NCBI RefSeq assembly: GCF_022539665.2
Contig: NC_081339.1
Location: 7,251,367 to 7,315,366, forward strand
Source of the DNA: Daphnia carinata
Taxonomy: Eukaryota; Arthropoda; Branchiopoda; Diplostraca; Daphniidae
DNA: 64,000 nucleotides
Direction: 5' to 3'
The notes beneath the pieces were generated by a model. That model saw only the letters and a program-made list of their open reading frames with translations, ran no database searches and was not told where the DNA came from. The translations under genes and the position numbers were made by a program. Positions 1-12,555 of the stretch are shown here, in pieces. Position 1 is the first letter of the stretch. Each line of letters opens with the position of its first letter.

Positions 1-720
1 CGTCCAACGTCCTCTTCGATGGTGGTGAGGCCTTCTTACATACATATAAAAAAACATGATTAAACTCTTCAACGTTTTTTTAAAAAATACCTCAATACCC
101 GTGCCGACAATCTCGTTGCTCCAGCGGCGATCCTCGATGTCACGCATCCTCTTCGATGGTGGTGTAGCCCTGCTAAATGCATAAAACCAAAACAAAATTA
201 TAGTTCAAAACTTTAAACTTTTAATGAAATACTTGACAATTTTGGGCGACGATCGAAGAGGCTCCGACAGCGAACCTCGTTGTCCGGTGGCCTTCTTCGG
301 TGATGTGGACCACCCTAAATACATAAAAAAAACGATTAGACACTTAAAGTCGTTAAAGCAATACCTGACAATCCTTGGCGACTTCGACGGCGATCCCCGA
401 CGTCCAGTAACCTTCCTCGGTGATGTTGCCAACCCTCCTAGACACAGATATATACATCGAACATGGTAAAAACACTTTAAATTTTTAAATACCTTGCAAC
501 TTTAGGCTAGGATTTTGGCGGTGACCTTCGTTGCCCAACGGTCCCCCTTGGATGGTGATGTGGCCCTTCTAGACCCATAAAATTAAAAAAAAACAGGGTT
601 AAACACTAAATTTTTAAATATATACCTCAGAATCCTGGGCGATATTCTAGTGGCTGCGACGGCGATCCTCGTTGTCCAGTGTCCTTTTCGGCCCCAGAGA
701 TTGCCCTCCTGATTGTAGAG
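1..720. repeat. degenerate tandem array, unit about 130 bp
   Basis: Five to six diverged copies of one unit can be aligned by eye, starting near 1, 95, 240, 372, 500 and 632. Each has a GC-richer core (CGACGGCGATCCTCGTTGTC, then a CTTCCTCGGTGATGTGG-like part and CCCTCCTAGA) followed by an AT-rich linker (TAAATACCTGACAAT-like). On the minus strand the core keeps a short open stretch in several copies (for example 241-318 and 370-430) and ends next to a TCAG/GTATT sequence like a splice donor. Other copies are broken by stops. The array runs off the left edge, so its full length is unknown. It could be a minisatellite, or a decayed run of duplicated small exons. No function is assigned. Confidence 0.75.
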
Positions 721-1488
721 AAGCGAAAAAAAAAAAAAAAAATTTCAATAATTGAATAGCGGTTAATTTTATCTTAATTCTAACAAGCATCAGGTACACA
801 AATCCTAATCACATTTCAATACAGAAAATCCTAAAAAAAATGGTTATTGCAATGATTCATAAGTTAGCAATTGCGAAGTCGTTAGGATTGACGGGACATC
901 TGATAATTGTGCGAGTAAATCGAAACAAAATTCACTGCATGGAAATAGTTTGCGGGCAAGAGCTACGGGTAAAGAATGCAGAAAACAGTGCAGGAAAATG
1001 GTCGAGCTAGAATTGTGCAAAAGTAAGAATTGAGGTGGATTACGCTTAACGCTTTACTTAAAGTACCCTTAGTCTTAACTTAACTTACTTATCCTTACTT
1101 ATCTTTAACTTAACCTAAATTTTCTATTCTAACTAGACTTATATTACTACCCAAGAAAATACGGTTTGTCATGTGCAACTAAACGGAACCCATGCAGAGG
1201 CAAACCCCTGTGCTGAGGCAGTGCTTTTTAAAGTGCGTGATTGGTGTATCTACAAATTGCGAAACATTTGCAGCTTCTGAATGAATACTACGTCCACGTG
1301 CGGGATTTGTGTGGATCACTACACCAGAACAAAAAGCGAGACATCTACGGTAGTGCACGTCGTGCAGGTGAATGAGCTACTGAGCTGCAAAATGCAAAGC
1401 GTGGTTTTGTTTCTTCATTATTCATTTGCCCAAGGTTATTCTAGGTCACTGCATGAGATAGTTTGAAACGAGGGGGAATGGCCATATC

Positions 1489-1594
1489 CTCGAGCTAACG
1501 TGGAAATACAAATTGTTCGTTCAAGCTGATGACCTTCAGAATTAGGTTTCTCGAGCTAACGTGGAAATACAAATTGTTCGTTCAAGCTGATGAC
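1489..1594. repeat. 45-bp perfect direct repeat pair
   Basis: A 45-base sequence beginning CTCGAGCTAACGTGG and ending CAAGCTGATGAC occurs at 1489-1533 and again, apparently without change, at 1550-1594. The copies are separated by 16 bases, giving a 61-base period. The identity suggests a recent local duplication. It sits about 50 bases upstream of a TATA-like box at 1647, so it could also be a duplicated upstream promoter element. Confidence 0.9.
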
Positions 1595-1646
1595 TTTTAT
1601 TAACTTTTATTCCTGGAAAGCCCAGGATGTGGAACGTTTCCGCGAG

Positions 1647-1749
1647 TATATAAGGCGATATCCGATTTTAGAATTCACAGTCGTGCAGGGTACTTCCCCT
1701 GCAGCTGTCCTGCTGCTGCTAAACTTTCATCGGACGCGTTGCTTGCTAG
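1647..1749 (+). promoter_or_regulatory. candidate core promoter with short first exon
   Basis: TATATAAGG lies at 1647-1655. About 32 bases downstream is an initiator-like CACAGTCG around 1679. A GC-balanced stretch of about 70 bases then ends in TTGCTAG followed by GTAAATC, a good splice donor at about 1749. TATA box, initiator at the right distance and a donor together resemble the start of a plus-strand transcript with a noncoding first exon. No downstream coding exon could be linked to it. It may be a decayed mobile-element promoter or chance. Confidence 0.35.
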
Positions 1750-3254
1750 GTAAATCAAATTTCTCTTTAATTGTTTGTGTTCTTAGACTATGTAAAAAAG
1801 TTGTTTGCAACCTGTGTTGGCAATAATGTATACTAAACTTTTATGTTCTTGTTAATACGAATTCCATTTAGTTAAATATTTACCTCGGATTCTGGCAGGG
1901 CTTGTCAGTAAGTTTTTTATGGTTTACTTCAGGGAACATCTGGTCAATAATTGCCAGGTAGATTTCGTTAAACGTGGTACCGGCAGTGTGTAACGCTTTA
2001 TTTAACACGTTCAGGATTGTAGCTTATTGTTATCTATTTTCTATACAGTGGGCTTCAATCGTAAATTTTTGACCTGACTTTTGTGGGACTTGCTGTATGT
2101 CCTTGACCGTAATATCTTTCTTGATAACTTATCGAAGTTTCATTTTGTTGGTCTAATTCATGTTATTGGCTGTTTTGATTGTAGATTTATGTATGATTGC
2201 ATACCTGTAATGTGGATTCATTGAGCAGTACTGCGAATTCTAGGCGCCATGAATGGTGTATTGCTACGCAGACGACGGTCCATTCTGCAACCGCATGTCT
2301 GTGACATTGCCAATTGGGTGCTCAGTCGTTTGGAATTGTTAAGCTGCCATTCATTTACCTGTTGTATTGTTCTCAGCTAAAATATACCCTTAATTTTCCG
2401 TTTGTTGTATATGGTAATTAGCGTGCATAATTAGACACGTAATGGGTTTTTCGACTTTCGTCAGGACCAAATCTTGCCCTGCAGGAAAATGTCTGATGTG
2501 GGAATGTAGCCAACCGGAGCGAAGCTTCTTTTCAACGTCTTCAATCGGAATTGTGTTTACAGAGGCTGTTATCGTATGTGAAAAGTATATCCGAATTACT
2601 ATTTGAATTCCACATTCCCGATAAAAGGGCGAATGCTTCAGTTTCAAAACGTAACGTCATAAGCTTAGAATGTCGATATGACAGAAGCCAATCCATAACT
2701 AATCTGTCAAACACGACGATGCAGATGGAGGTAAGATAGCTATGAGCCTGAAGTCTGCAATAGCTGTCACAAATTGAAAACAAATGATTATGAAAAAAAT
2801 TTCAATATTACTGACAATGCAAATTGTTAAATAGTTGCTGAAATAATTGTATCCAAACCTGTACTATTTCCATAAAATTGTTTTGTCGAGTCTGTCGTTT
2901 TCAAATGTGGAGACAGCTATAATTACGCAATGAAATGAAAAAATGTAGCCATTTAAACGACAAATGAAATAGAATGATAGAATAAATAGTAAAATAGCAT
3001 TCACAGGTGTACATATACTTTGCATTCGCAATGTTTGTCAGAACCACGTTACCCACCAAAATTTCGTAGACAAGTACGGGTAATAACAGTCTCACACTTG
3101 TCGATGTATTGATTAGATTGTCCGCGCTAGATTAGGAAAAAGGCACAGCACGGTAGCGAAATCCATTATCGATTTCTTCACATCGTATTATAAACTAAAG
3201 GAATGGCAAGAAAACTGTTCCGGGTTAGGAAGAAAAACTGACCATTTGACGTAC

Positions 3255-6250
3255 TTATCCGCCTGGGTATGCGTGGTGGTCAATCCAGTAGCGGGCCAGC
3301 CGCCGTTGACTTGCATAAGTTCCTGCGCGTGTTCCAACGCACATTTTCTTCTGCTTGTCCGTCAACTTGGAATCGTCGCAGGCAATAGGGTGAAAGACGT
3401 GCACAAAATCAGGATCAGGTGCCCGGAAAACGGTCAAATCTGGGCAGGCTACTGTTCGATCGTAGAGGTCGACATCTTCTTGGCCCCAGCCATGAATGGA
3501 CGTGTTCATGCCACCCACCCTCTCCAAGTCACTGCGATAGACGCTAACGATACCAAAGCCATAGAAACGCCAGTACCCCCGATCATCGTCGATTTCGAAG
3601 ACATCATCAGGGATTTCAGAGTCAATAGAAGAGGTCAGTGGGGCTCTGAAAGACGGATCAAACTGACTGAAAACAATGGGAAAGTACACTTGACGGCCAC
3701 GTATCGTATGCGATCTGATGTGGTGCAACGTTTTCTCTGTGAAAACCATATCCACGTCAATAAAGGCTAACAGGCAATCATCTTCGACTTGACAGCTCGA
3801 TTTGCCCGTTTCCAAGGCAGCTGCACGAGCGAACGCTTCTTGGCGCTCAATCAGTTCCACTTGAAGTTTGCGACCGCGAATTCGCCTTTGAAAGGCCTGT
3901 ACGGTGCTCTTGATCTCATCAGATGGATCGTCGTTTTCCATTGTAGGGTACAGGACAATGACCAGCCGAACATTTTCGTCAGGTTCTACGCAGACGCGTT
4001 GAAAATTTTTCATAAAACGCTGAAAAATGGCCAACCGGCCGGAGAGCGGTAGAACAAAATGTATCCTATTGGAAGACTCGTAAGCGACTAGAGGGCTCCT
4101 ACGCAATTGCAATGGTCCAAACGCCTGCTGAAGGTACGCATGTCGCCGGACGGGAAATATCATTTTTCGCCCTCGGTACTTCTTGTACACCAAGAGCAAG
4201 TCCAGTATGTAGTCAACACCGAGTCGCGGGTTGACTCGATAATATCCGTAAAGTAGCTCTTTGAAGTCAATGACACGACCTCTTTCTTTTGAGATGGCAT
4301 TGATCCCTTCCATGACTTCTCGTATCACATCCTCCACGCCTTCGCGTAACGGAGCGTCGATGGCGCGCCTTGGGTTAACAGTTTCCGTTGAATCGACGGA
4401 CCGCGCTAGGAAATTCCAAGTCAGAATTTCATTATCGTCTTGTGGTATAAATTTGTTTAAACTGGGTGCCAATCCTAAGAGAGCAAACGCAAACAAAATG
4501 ACGGAAATAAATTTACCATTGTTTACACAAAAGCTTTTACCCAGCGTTTGAAGATCGTTCACGTCAGGCGGTTCCCATGATGGCCCGAGACGTTTGCGGA
4601 GTTGTTCAGTTGAACTGGCCATTTCTCTTCGAATTTTGAGCCCTTCATAGATTTTCTCTCGTATAGAAACTCCCTAGAAATCAAATCCGACTATTAGCAA
4701 AGCTTTTAAAAAATTGTGTTTATGCTCAAACGGCGCACCTGAAGGAAATTGTTAAGTCGGTACATGTACGCATGCTCTTTGATGGGATGCAATGTGATGG
4801 CTCGGTGAACTTCACGAGATTTCAATGGCCCGGTGAATGCCGTCCGACCACTAGAACTGTGATGGAAGATGTTCTGCATCTGTTGAAAGGATAAAAGAAA
4901 AGTTAGTCAAGCGAATTGCAAGGAGGCAGGTGTAACAGGATACGTTGTTGGCTTGACTGCTGCTGCCGGCCAAGGAGCCTTGCCTGACGTAACGTGACGT
5001 TTTTCAGACAACCTACACAAAGTAACTAGAGGACCTGTACGTTTCTCAAATTTCCTACTGGTTTTTGGGAGAGTCGGTAACACACAATTCCCCTCACAAG
5101 TATTCGATTACTGGTGGGCAACATGAGCGAAAGTTCTTCTTGGCCAGGAAATGATTGTATAACTTATACAAAATTTCTTATGCAAAATGCCTCTATTTAC
5201 ATCCCTCGTCTTTCTTTTCCCAGCTGTGCAACGTGTTTTATTCAACTCAATGCGGAAGTTTTAAAATTAGATTCTGTGTTGGTACGACTGAGTGCAGCAG
5301 AAATCGAGCACAGCATAAATACCTCATAAGACCAGGTGCAAGGGATACCGGCAAACTTTTGAACACATCTCCCCAACTCGACATCTTCGTGTGTGGTGTA
5401 GAGATTCCTCAGGCAGTCTTTGACGTGCGGTGCCACGCGAGACAGGGTGACGTGACTAAATATCATTCCAGGGCCCCCCATGCAATAGTTTTCGTCATAT
5501 TCGAGGCTCAGCAAACCGAATTCTTCCTGCAAAAAAAAAAAAAACACGCAAAAGAATTTTTGTTATTATCATTTTAAAATGGAATGAACATAAATATACA
5601 GCAGCAATGATGTTTCCTCGTACCGCAATTCCTTTTCCGGCCTGCCCAATGAATCTGGCTTGACTGCTATTAATGTTTCTCAAGAAGACTTCCAGCCGTT
5701 CGGTTTTTACAAATACATCGTCGTCAGCTCGCATAAACCACTCGAATTTGTCCCCATAATTTTCATACATATACTTGAGCATCATGAATGACTTTTTTTG
5801 AGGTGGGTAGGAATCATCAACACCTTTAAGCCTGACTACTGGCAATTCATCGGTAGCATTCTGTGAGTCAGAAGTGAAAAAGAGCAATTTGCCAGGAACT
5901 CTGGTGCCCCATGTCTCATAAACTGCCCTTGCTCTGGTTGATATGTACTTGTCAGCTGTCATGACTCCAACCAAGAGTAACTGTCTGCTTCTTGTTTCAA
6001 CTTCTGTTCGTTCTTGAATGTTTACTTTTAACTTTCGATGAACTGGAGACAACTTGTATGGCACACAAGCACTAGTTGAAATGAGTAATGACTGCAATTG
6101 GCTGGCCAAAACAATTCCAATAATGAGACCAAAGAAGAATTTGACCACCACAGCCCACCTATTCCACACTCGAGGGAACAACTTGATGTGGAAGCCACCA
6201 GCCACTCCATTGTGGCTACCACCAGGTCCAGGTCTGGGCTTGTAAAACAT
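3255..6250 (-). CDS. CHSY1: chondroitin sulfate synthase (CHSY1 type), 5 exons
   Basis: This is a Golgi type II enzyme that extends chondroitin chains by alternately adding GlcA and GalNAc. Exons on the minus strand are 6250-5624, 5526-5323, 4879-4739, 4673-4541 and 4474-3255. They join in frame to 774 residues; from memory human CHSY1 has about 800. An N-terminal membrane anchor lies near residues 33-50. The beta-3 glucuronyltransferase half has GVDDSYPPQKKSFMMLKYM and the metal-binding DDD in RADDDVFV (176-178). The C-terminal beta-4 GalNAc-transferase half has DVD near 608-610 and GWGQEDVDL. The start at 6250 is chosen because the anchor follows shortly; an in-frame Met at 6301 would add 17 residues. 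CHSY3 is an alternative name within the same family. The last intron (4475-4540) is unusual and is described under findings. Confidence 0.92.
4475..4540 (-). other. 66-nt stop-free intron of chondroitin synthase
   Basis: On the minus strand the donor is CTGG/GTAAAAG and the acceptor GCTCTCTTAG/GATTGG. Removing it restores the family alignment (LQTL-G-LAPSLNKF, matching LQLGIPPSF in the human enzyme as remembered). Its length is a multiple of three and it has no stop in the coding frame, so retention would add 22 residues that include a strongly hydrophobic FISVILFAFALL run. Confidence 0.75.
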
Positions 6251-6418
6251 CTTCACCAACCAATTCTTCACTAACGATGTGAATTGAAACGACAAAAACA
6301 CGTGTTATCTCAACGAAACGGACGTGATAACACTCATTTTAACATAACACAATGTCAAGTTAAAAGACATTTCCTGGTTAAGGTATACTACATGTCGTCA
6401 CAAACCAAAATGGAGACG

Positions 6419-6892
6419 TCAACCAGAACTGAAAATCCACAAGAAAAGAAAAGACAAATAAATACAAGGCCACAGTAGATGTAAAGAGAAGAGATTTATT
6501 AGCTGACTTCCCGACGTGACGCCTGGCAAATGACTGGCGATTTCTGCTAGAGACAGGAGTCCGCTTTGAGCGACCTCATCTGAACAAACATTACACTGCA
6601 GTCCTCTGGTCTTTTAAGAAAGATATAGAAAATACAATCGTGAAGGCAACAGAAGCAAATTTTTGCATTCAATCAAGTCTCAAGGGCAAAAATGTGAAAT
6701 TAGGGCTTGACAACTATGCAACAAAATTTTAAATAATACAAAATTACAGTTTCGTCCATAACAATAACAAAAAAAATCATGTCTGTACATACTATTATTG
6801 AATATTGCAGGATCAGCGAATTCTTCTTCAGTAGCCAGCAACAATCGACGTATCTGGTGAAGTTCTACCTGCCGCGCTACCTTTCTAAACAT
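6419..6892 (-). CDS. possible small two-exon gene, unknown protein
   Basis: Minus-strand exon A has an acceptor (ATTCTTTAG/GTTAAAAC) just before an ATG at 6892. An in-frame TAA sits right before that ATG, and the coding part runs to 6793, where the donor is ATA/GTATGT. It encodes 33 residues with a protein-like make-up (start MFRKVARQVELHQIRRL). If exon B starts at 6579 (TTGTTCAG acceptor), the frame stays open to a TGA at 6419 and gives 86 residues with a hydrophobic C-terminus. If it starts at about 6610 (TTAAAAG acceptor), translation stops after eight more codons, at about 6590. An AATAAA on this strand at 6495-6500 fits the shorter version better. No family is recognised. A spliced 5' leader of the neighbouring chondroitin synthase is another possibility. 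Confidence 0.35.
6495..6500 (-). promoter_or_regulatory. candidate poly(A) signal
   Basis: AATAAA is read on the minus strand about 300 bases after exon A of the putative small gene and 245 bases before the chondroitin synthase start codon. It would separate the two transcription units if the small gene is real. Confidence 0.35.
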
Positions 6893-7077
6893 GTTTTAAC
6901 CTAAAGAATACAAAATGTAAAAGAACGAGTGTGAAATTTTGATTTAATCATGAACACGAAGAGTAATTTAATATTTTTTCACCCTTCAGTTCAGACTTAG
7001 CTCTTAGTTAGCTTTCCAACGGAGAATATCCAGTTGGTTGTTTTATCCAGAAGTTGCTTTATCCCGAGGTCTAAGCT

Positions 7078-7098
7078 GGGGGGGGGGGGGGGGGGGGG
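7078..7098. repeat. poly(G) tract, 21 nt
   Basis: An uninterrupted run of 21 G residues on the plus strand in otherwise AT-rich DNA. Tracts like this can form G-quadruplex structures and are error-prone in sequencing, so the exact length is uncertain. Confidence 0.9.
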
Positions 7099-8521
7099 TA
7101 TTCTGCCAAATTGCTCAAACTGTGGTTCATGTATTTGAATGATAATTCTACAAAATCTTTATTAGCACTGTGTTTAGTTCTATTATGAAAGAAAAGAAAT
7201 AAGTTCAGTAAAACCAAAATTGCAGAACAGGAAGGCTTCAAGATCTCGAGTTCCATACACTTGCAGTACAAGACCAAGCTCGGAGGCTTCTTCAGCCTTT
7301 TGACAAATCAAGCATAACTGCAGATTTGTTCAATAGTGACAAAAATCTGTTGAATTTTTAATTAATTTTGAGAACTATTTACATCCTCATTTAATTTTTA
7401 TTAACGAGCATTTGTATTCGCAGCTCGTCGTCTAGAACAAGCCGTTGTTGTAACTGATGTTTCTGAACAAGTTCCTCAAACGTTTCAGGCTCTTATACCT
7501 TCGATAGCATACACGTGTATCTGAATCTCAAAATACGTGGATTTTTCAAATATATCGAAGGATTGTCCCGTTTTTTTTTTTCTTAAATATAAACTTATGG
7601 CGCAAAAACAGTCATCAGCTTATTGGCGCCAAAATTTTCGGCTGCAACAACAACATTGGACGTTGCCAAATTCTTAATTTTCATCTTCGGAATTTTGCCT
7701 AGCAATAGAAAATTTTAATTTTTCGTTCGGAATGCGTGTGGTACGCTAAAAATACAAAAAAAGACGAAGCATAGAGGACAGTGCTAAAGGATGGGTATAC
7801 AGAAACTTCTGGATGGTGTGTAAAATAAAGCCTGCTGAAATACTACTCTCTATCGGGCAAAAAACTTAAAAAAAAAAAAATTTTAACATAGCGGAAACAA
7901 TAGAAGCCAGCAATTTGAATCCACACAGAAGAATATGACCGATTTTTGGGAGCCGTCGTCACTTGTGAACTTCTGTTGCGAAGGCCGAATATATATACGA
8001 TCGTTTACTTGGAATTGTTGCTAAGCCACGAGTTCCATAAAGAACCCAGTGGCGGGCAAATCGGTTTCTATAATTCACGTCAGAACGCTGTCCTGTGTGA
8101 TTATCATTTCAAATTTTTCCAACGAAAACATACAAACCCTACTGCCCAGATAATGCGAATTCCAACTGTAGAAAAAAACGACGTCACAACATGTCAAAGC
8201 GAGTAGAAAGAAAAGAAGGAAAACACACACACACCCCGGACGTCATAAGTCAATCAAGTTCTTCATCCTGTCAGATGATGGCGCCTTTCATGTTTATGTT
8301 TATTATTATTATTATTATTCTTTTCAATCTTGGCGACTACGTCAAAGAAAGACAGAGAAGAAACTTTCTTTTTTTCTATTCTTTTATATCCATTTTATTT
8401 GAATTTTTTTTCATTTACGTTTCACGACCGTTTGCGTCGCTCCCGGCTGCTGCTGAAGCAGTCCAATCACGAATTCCCGGAAGCTGTTGCAGCAGTGAAC
8501 CAGTTTTCTCGCCCTCTCTTT

Positions 8522-8545
8522 TCTCTCTCTCTCTCTCTCTCTCTC
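8522..8545. repeat. (CT)n microsatellite
   Basis: About 24 bases of alternating CT inside a pyrimidine-rich stretch on the plus strand. This is a simple sequence repeat with no coding content. Confidence 0.85.
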
Positions 8546-11500
8546 CCCTTTCTCTCTTCTGCTGCTGCGGCTGCCATCATGAGACGTGAGAGACGTCCCA
8601 CATGTTCGGCTCGGAGCGTCCAATGCGCTTAATGTGTGTTGCTTTTCCAGGAAATCGAAAGGGCCGCTTTTGTCAACTAGCGAAAAGCGCGCAGAGTACG
8701 ATATATTGGAGAGCGGGAGAGAGCGTGAGCTTCTAATACCACCGTACCCAAAGTAAACTCCAATTCTGCGAGACGCTCACGATGTATAGAATACCATAAC
8801 CGATTGCAGTTTGCAAACGGCGTTTTCGGTCGGGTCCCGAAAGAGCTTTCCCTTCAGCGTTCGTTCCTAATTAGCATAGACGGCGTGAAGCGATTCTACA
8901 CAGTACCATTTCGTGATGCGTCTATATTTGTAACACGGCTACCCCCCGCCCCCACCCCCCTTTATCTCCTCTTTTCGCTTTGTTTAACGTGCACACACAA
9001 TAAACATATTACCTCATTGGCGATAAGTTTATATCAAACAGAGTTGATGTCAGAACTAATCTTGGAACGGCCCCTTAAATAACACGTTGAGCCTCGTCAA
9101 ATTTTGATCGGGAAAATCAACATAATCTCCAGATAACATCCAACATCCACACGATAAAAAACAACGAGCGTACAATAACGTTTTTAATCAGCAACACGAG
9201 TTAACGCCAAAAAACGGACCGCCGTCGTTTCGGATCGATGATTGCTGGGCTGGGCCACCTCGTTTACCCATCGTTTTACCAGAGATGCTTGCCCTTTAGT
9301 TGATGAATGTCATTAACGCAGTGCACGCTATTTCAAAACGTGACCGTGAGTAGGCGGCTACCTCCTCCTTATTCAAACGACAGCTAACGGGCATAGATGT
9401 ATTGTTGTAAAACCCAACCGCAACACGAAGATAGGTTGTACATCATATTCATCGATTTTAAACCGAAATCCGTGTGTCTTGAACGTTCGTTCTTTTCTTA
9501 AAATATTATTGGCACTCCTTGTTGCGCAGTGGGTTTCAGTTTTTGTTTTCCTTTCTATTCCACGAATTTTGACGAACGCGTCATCACCAAAAAAGAGCGT
9601 AGGAAGCCAATCCCCTTCGTGTTTCAAGTAGCCTAGTTTGGGGTTCGTTTAAAACTACTAGCAAGTTTGTTATTTTTTTTTTTTTTTTTTTTTTTTTTTC
9701 CTGTTATTTCTTTAAATCTCGAGATAAGAGCAGTGGTAGAAAAGAGAGACAGAGTTCTAGGAAAATGTGTTTGGTCGTCAAGCAAGCGCGTGTGATCTCT
9801 CTGGCTGCACACGAATCGTATAATAAATCTGCTCCAACAGGATATGCCACTTACTGTATAGAACCAAGGCGTCGCTTCCATCCATCTTTTTTTTCTTTTT
9901 TCTTTTTCGAAACACTGATGATAAAAAATGAAGCTCATTTCATTTCCTCACGAACCACTCAACATGCCCCACAACGTAACAAGGGCGTCTTTCCTTTCCA
10001 CGTGTGTGGACACAACGAAAATTGTCTGTACTTTTTTTTTTTGCTATTTGCATATTATTAATGACAAGAGTGGCGGCGGTGCGGGGGGGGCAAAAAAAAA
10101 AATGAAATACCGAGTACGTGACACCATTTTGAAGCTGAACGGCGTCTCCAAGAATTAGAAGGAAAAAAAAACGAGCTTTCTCTTCGATATCACATTATTG
10201 TTTTCAGTTGTAGGTGTATTACGTAACAGGCTAAAGGCGTCATACCTTAGGCTATCCGAGCAACTAGGCGGCAACTCACTAGCACTTAACTGCACGTTCT
10301 ATCGCCGACCACTTACGTTTTGCTACTGCTGGAAAGAAAAAAAGAGTGCACATCATTGCCATTTGCAAAAAAAAGAAAAAATAAATAAATAAAATGGAAC
10401 ATTGATCGATTTTCACGCTCGAGTTGTTTATTTTTTTTAAAGGAGATCAACTGGAAAAAGCTTTTGTTTTTCTTTTTAATTGAAGAACAAATAAAAAAAA
10501 CAACGTAATTTTAAGGGATGTTCTGATTGACTAGCACTGGCAAGTGTTTAGACACACCTGCGTGTTTTACGTTGAAAAAAGAAATCGATTTTTTAAATAT
10601 TGAGGTTAGAACACGCCCATTGTGGGATGGAAGCTAAAGCAGGACGTGAGATCAAATCAATTGGATAGGTCAGAAGGATGAGTTTCCTTGGTCCTGCTAA
10701 AATGTGCACGATTGAAGTTTTCTCGTTTAATTAGCATCCCATTTCCAGGAAGACCTCGTGAATCGGAAGGCACTTCTAAGGTCTTTGATGTCGGGGAGAA
10801 TTACCTTTGATCGTTTTTTTTTTTTTTTTTTTTGGCTGCATCCCAAGACCCTAATTGTTTCGCCCGGTCAAAATGCACCCGATCTCAGTTCAACAGCTTT
10901 CTTATTATTATTTTTTTTTTCTTTTTCTTGAATTGATGATGAGATTTCATGCAGCATTTAATCAAGTCCGCTTACGTCACAAATTTGGGCAGACATGGCT
11001 GGAATTTGACCGTCTCTCGTTTTGTGTGCCAAGTCTAGCGTAGATCATAATTCAAGTTCGGAATCATTTTATGTTACTCAACGTTTTATTGTTGCCGTGC
11101 ACACATACTATATACTCTTATCTCTGCAACAGTAAAAAAAAAAAAAAAGAAAAAAAAAGAAAAGAAGGACTTGATAACCTCATCGGGGCCATTAAAACTC
11201 AGACTTGCTGACTGAGCAACGACAAACAAGTGCAACCTGTCATAAGTACATCTTGTTTTCCAGGTATTTTCGTCGGGGAAAAAAATACACATAAAAACAA
11301 ACCACTTTTCAATGCATTTAGTTTTGTTACAGGGAAATGCCGGAGACATGACACACACAGTCTGTCGAAAACGATGAGGAGATGCAACGTTCTTGTGCTC
11401 GCAAAAAGCCCAATCTCGACGCACAGCTCCCAAACGTCTCAACTGAAAAGAAAACAATCGTTAGACGAAAGAAGCGACTCGATGACGTGCTCGGGCAAAA

Positions 11501-12524
11501 AAAAACAAAAAAACAGAGGCACGGGATAGAACAACAAATGCCTAATCTTAAAAAAGAAGGGACGAACGGCGTCTCTTTCGTTCGATTGTGTGACAGGGCC
11601 AAAATCTTTTCAATCAACAGCCAATATGAACTTTTAAAAGATGGGGAAGAGGCTTTGCCACTTGATGGGCCGACGCTTGAAAACTTTGACAGCCAACTGC
11701 ATAGTGGAGCAATTTCAGGCTGCGAAGCGCAATGTTGGCACCGTGTCAATCGCCGTCCCGCAAACATCAGCAGCTCGTGATACAGCCCCATTTTCCCGAC
11801 CGTGTCTCTCGGCACAAACTCGAAAGAGACTCATCTTCTTCTTTGTTTTGTTTTCACTTTGTTTGAAACCATTAACTTCATTTTTCTATTTGTTTTGTTT
11901 TTTTTTCTTTCAATTCGAGAAAATTGGACGTAGCAAAGGGGGGCCATCAGTTGGGCAAACGCAGCTCGTTATAATCACAGGAAATTACACGTTTTAAGTA
12001 TATGAATAAAGGTTATGTTTCTCGAATGTTTTTTTTTTTTTTTTTTTTCAAAAACGAGTCTTCAACAACCTTGACATGGTTCTTCTTTTAGGATGTTGGA
12101 TAGATTACGTGCCTAATGAAAAATGAAATAGAAAAGTGTGTTGCGCATCAACGTATAATCAGCCTATACGACAACCTTCACAGCTCCTTAAGAAAACAAA
12201 AAAAAAAAAAAACGTCGTGAAACTTTCGTGTTTCCGAGAAATAGTTGATAAAATGCGGTGAGAGTTTTGACGGAATACGCAGGTTGTTATGTATTTAAAA
12301 AAAAAAAAAAAAAAAAGAAAAAAGTGAGACCTTTTTATTTCTAAAGTTAGACACACGGTGGCGAAACTTCTACGCTGCCACAGCGGAGTATCTCTTACGT
12401 CCCCGCTTTTCGGAAATACCTTTCCCCCCATCAAACTATTTAAAGTGCATTGAGCCGACCCTTATCGAGCGACGAAGGGGGCAGTGAAAAAACTCACGCG
12501 TTTCATTTTCGTCTCGAATGAATA

Positions 12525-12555
<31 letters not shown>

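Larger units (their letters stand above)
721..3254. other. noncoding stretch downstream of chondroitin synthase
   Basis: No convincing coding gene is seen. The region holds a 45-base direct repeat and a promoter-like arrangement, both listed separately. The part next to 3254 is expected to include the 3' UTR of the minus-strand chondroitin synthase gene. I could not find a clear AATAAA on that strand close to its stop. The short open frames here lack any recognisable domain. Confidence 0.6.

Noticed and set aside
11327-11997. Overlapping 118-162 codon frames on both strands
   Set aside because: Three frames are open over the same GC-balanced segment and include homopolymer-encoded runs. None can be preferred and none matches a family.
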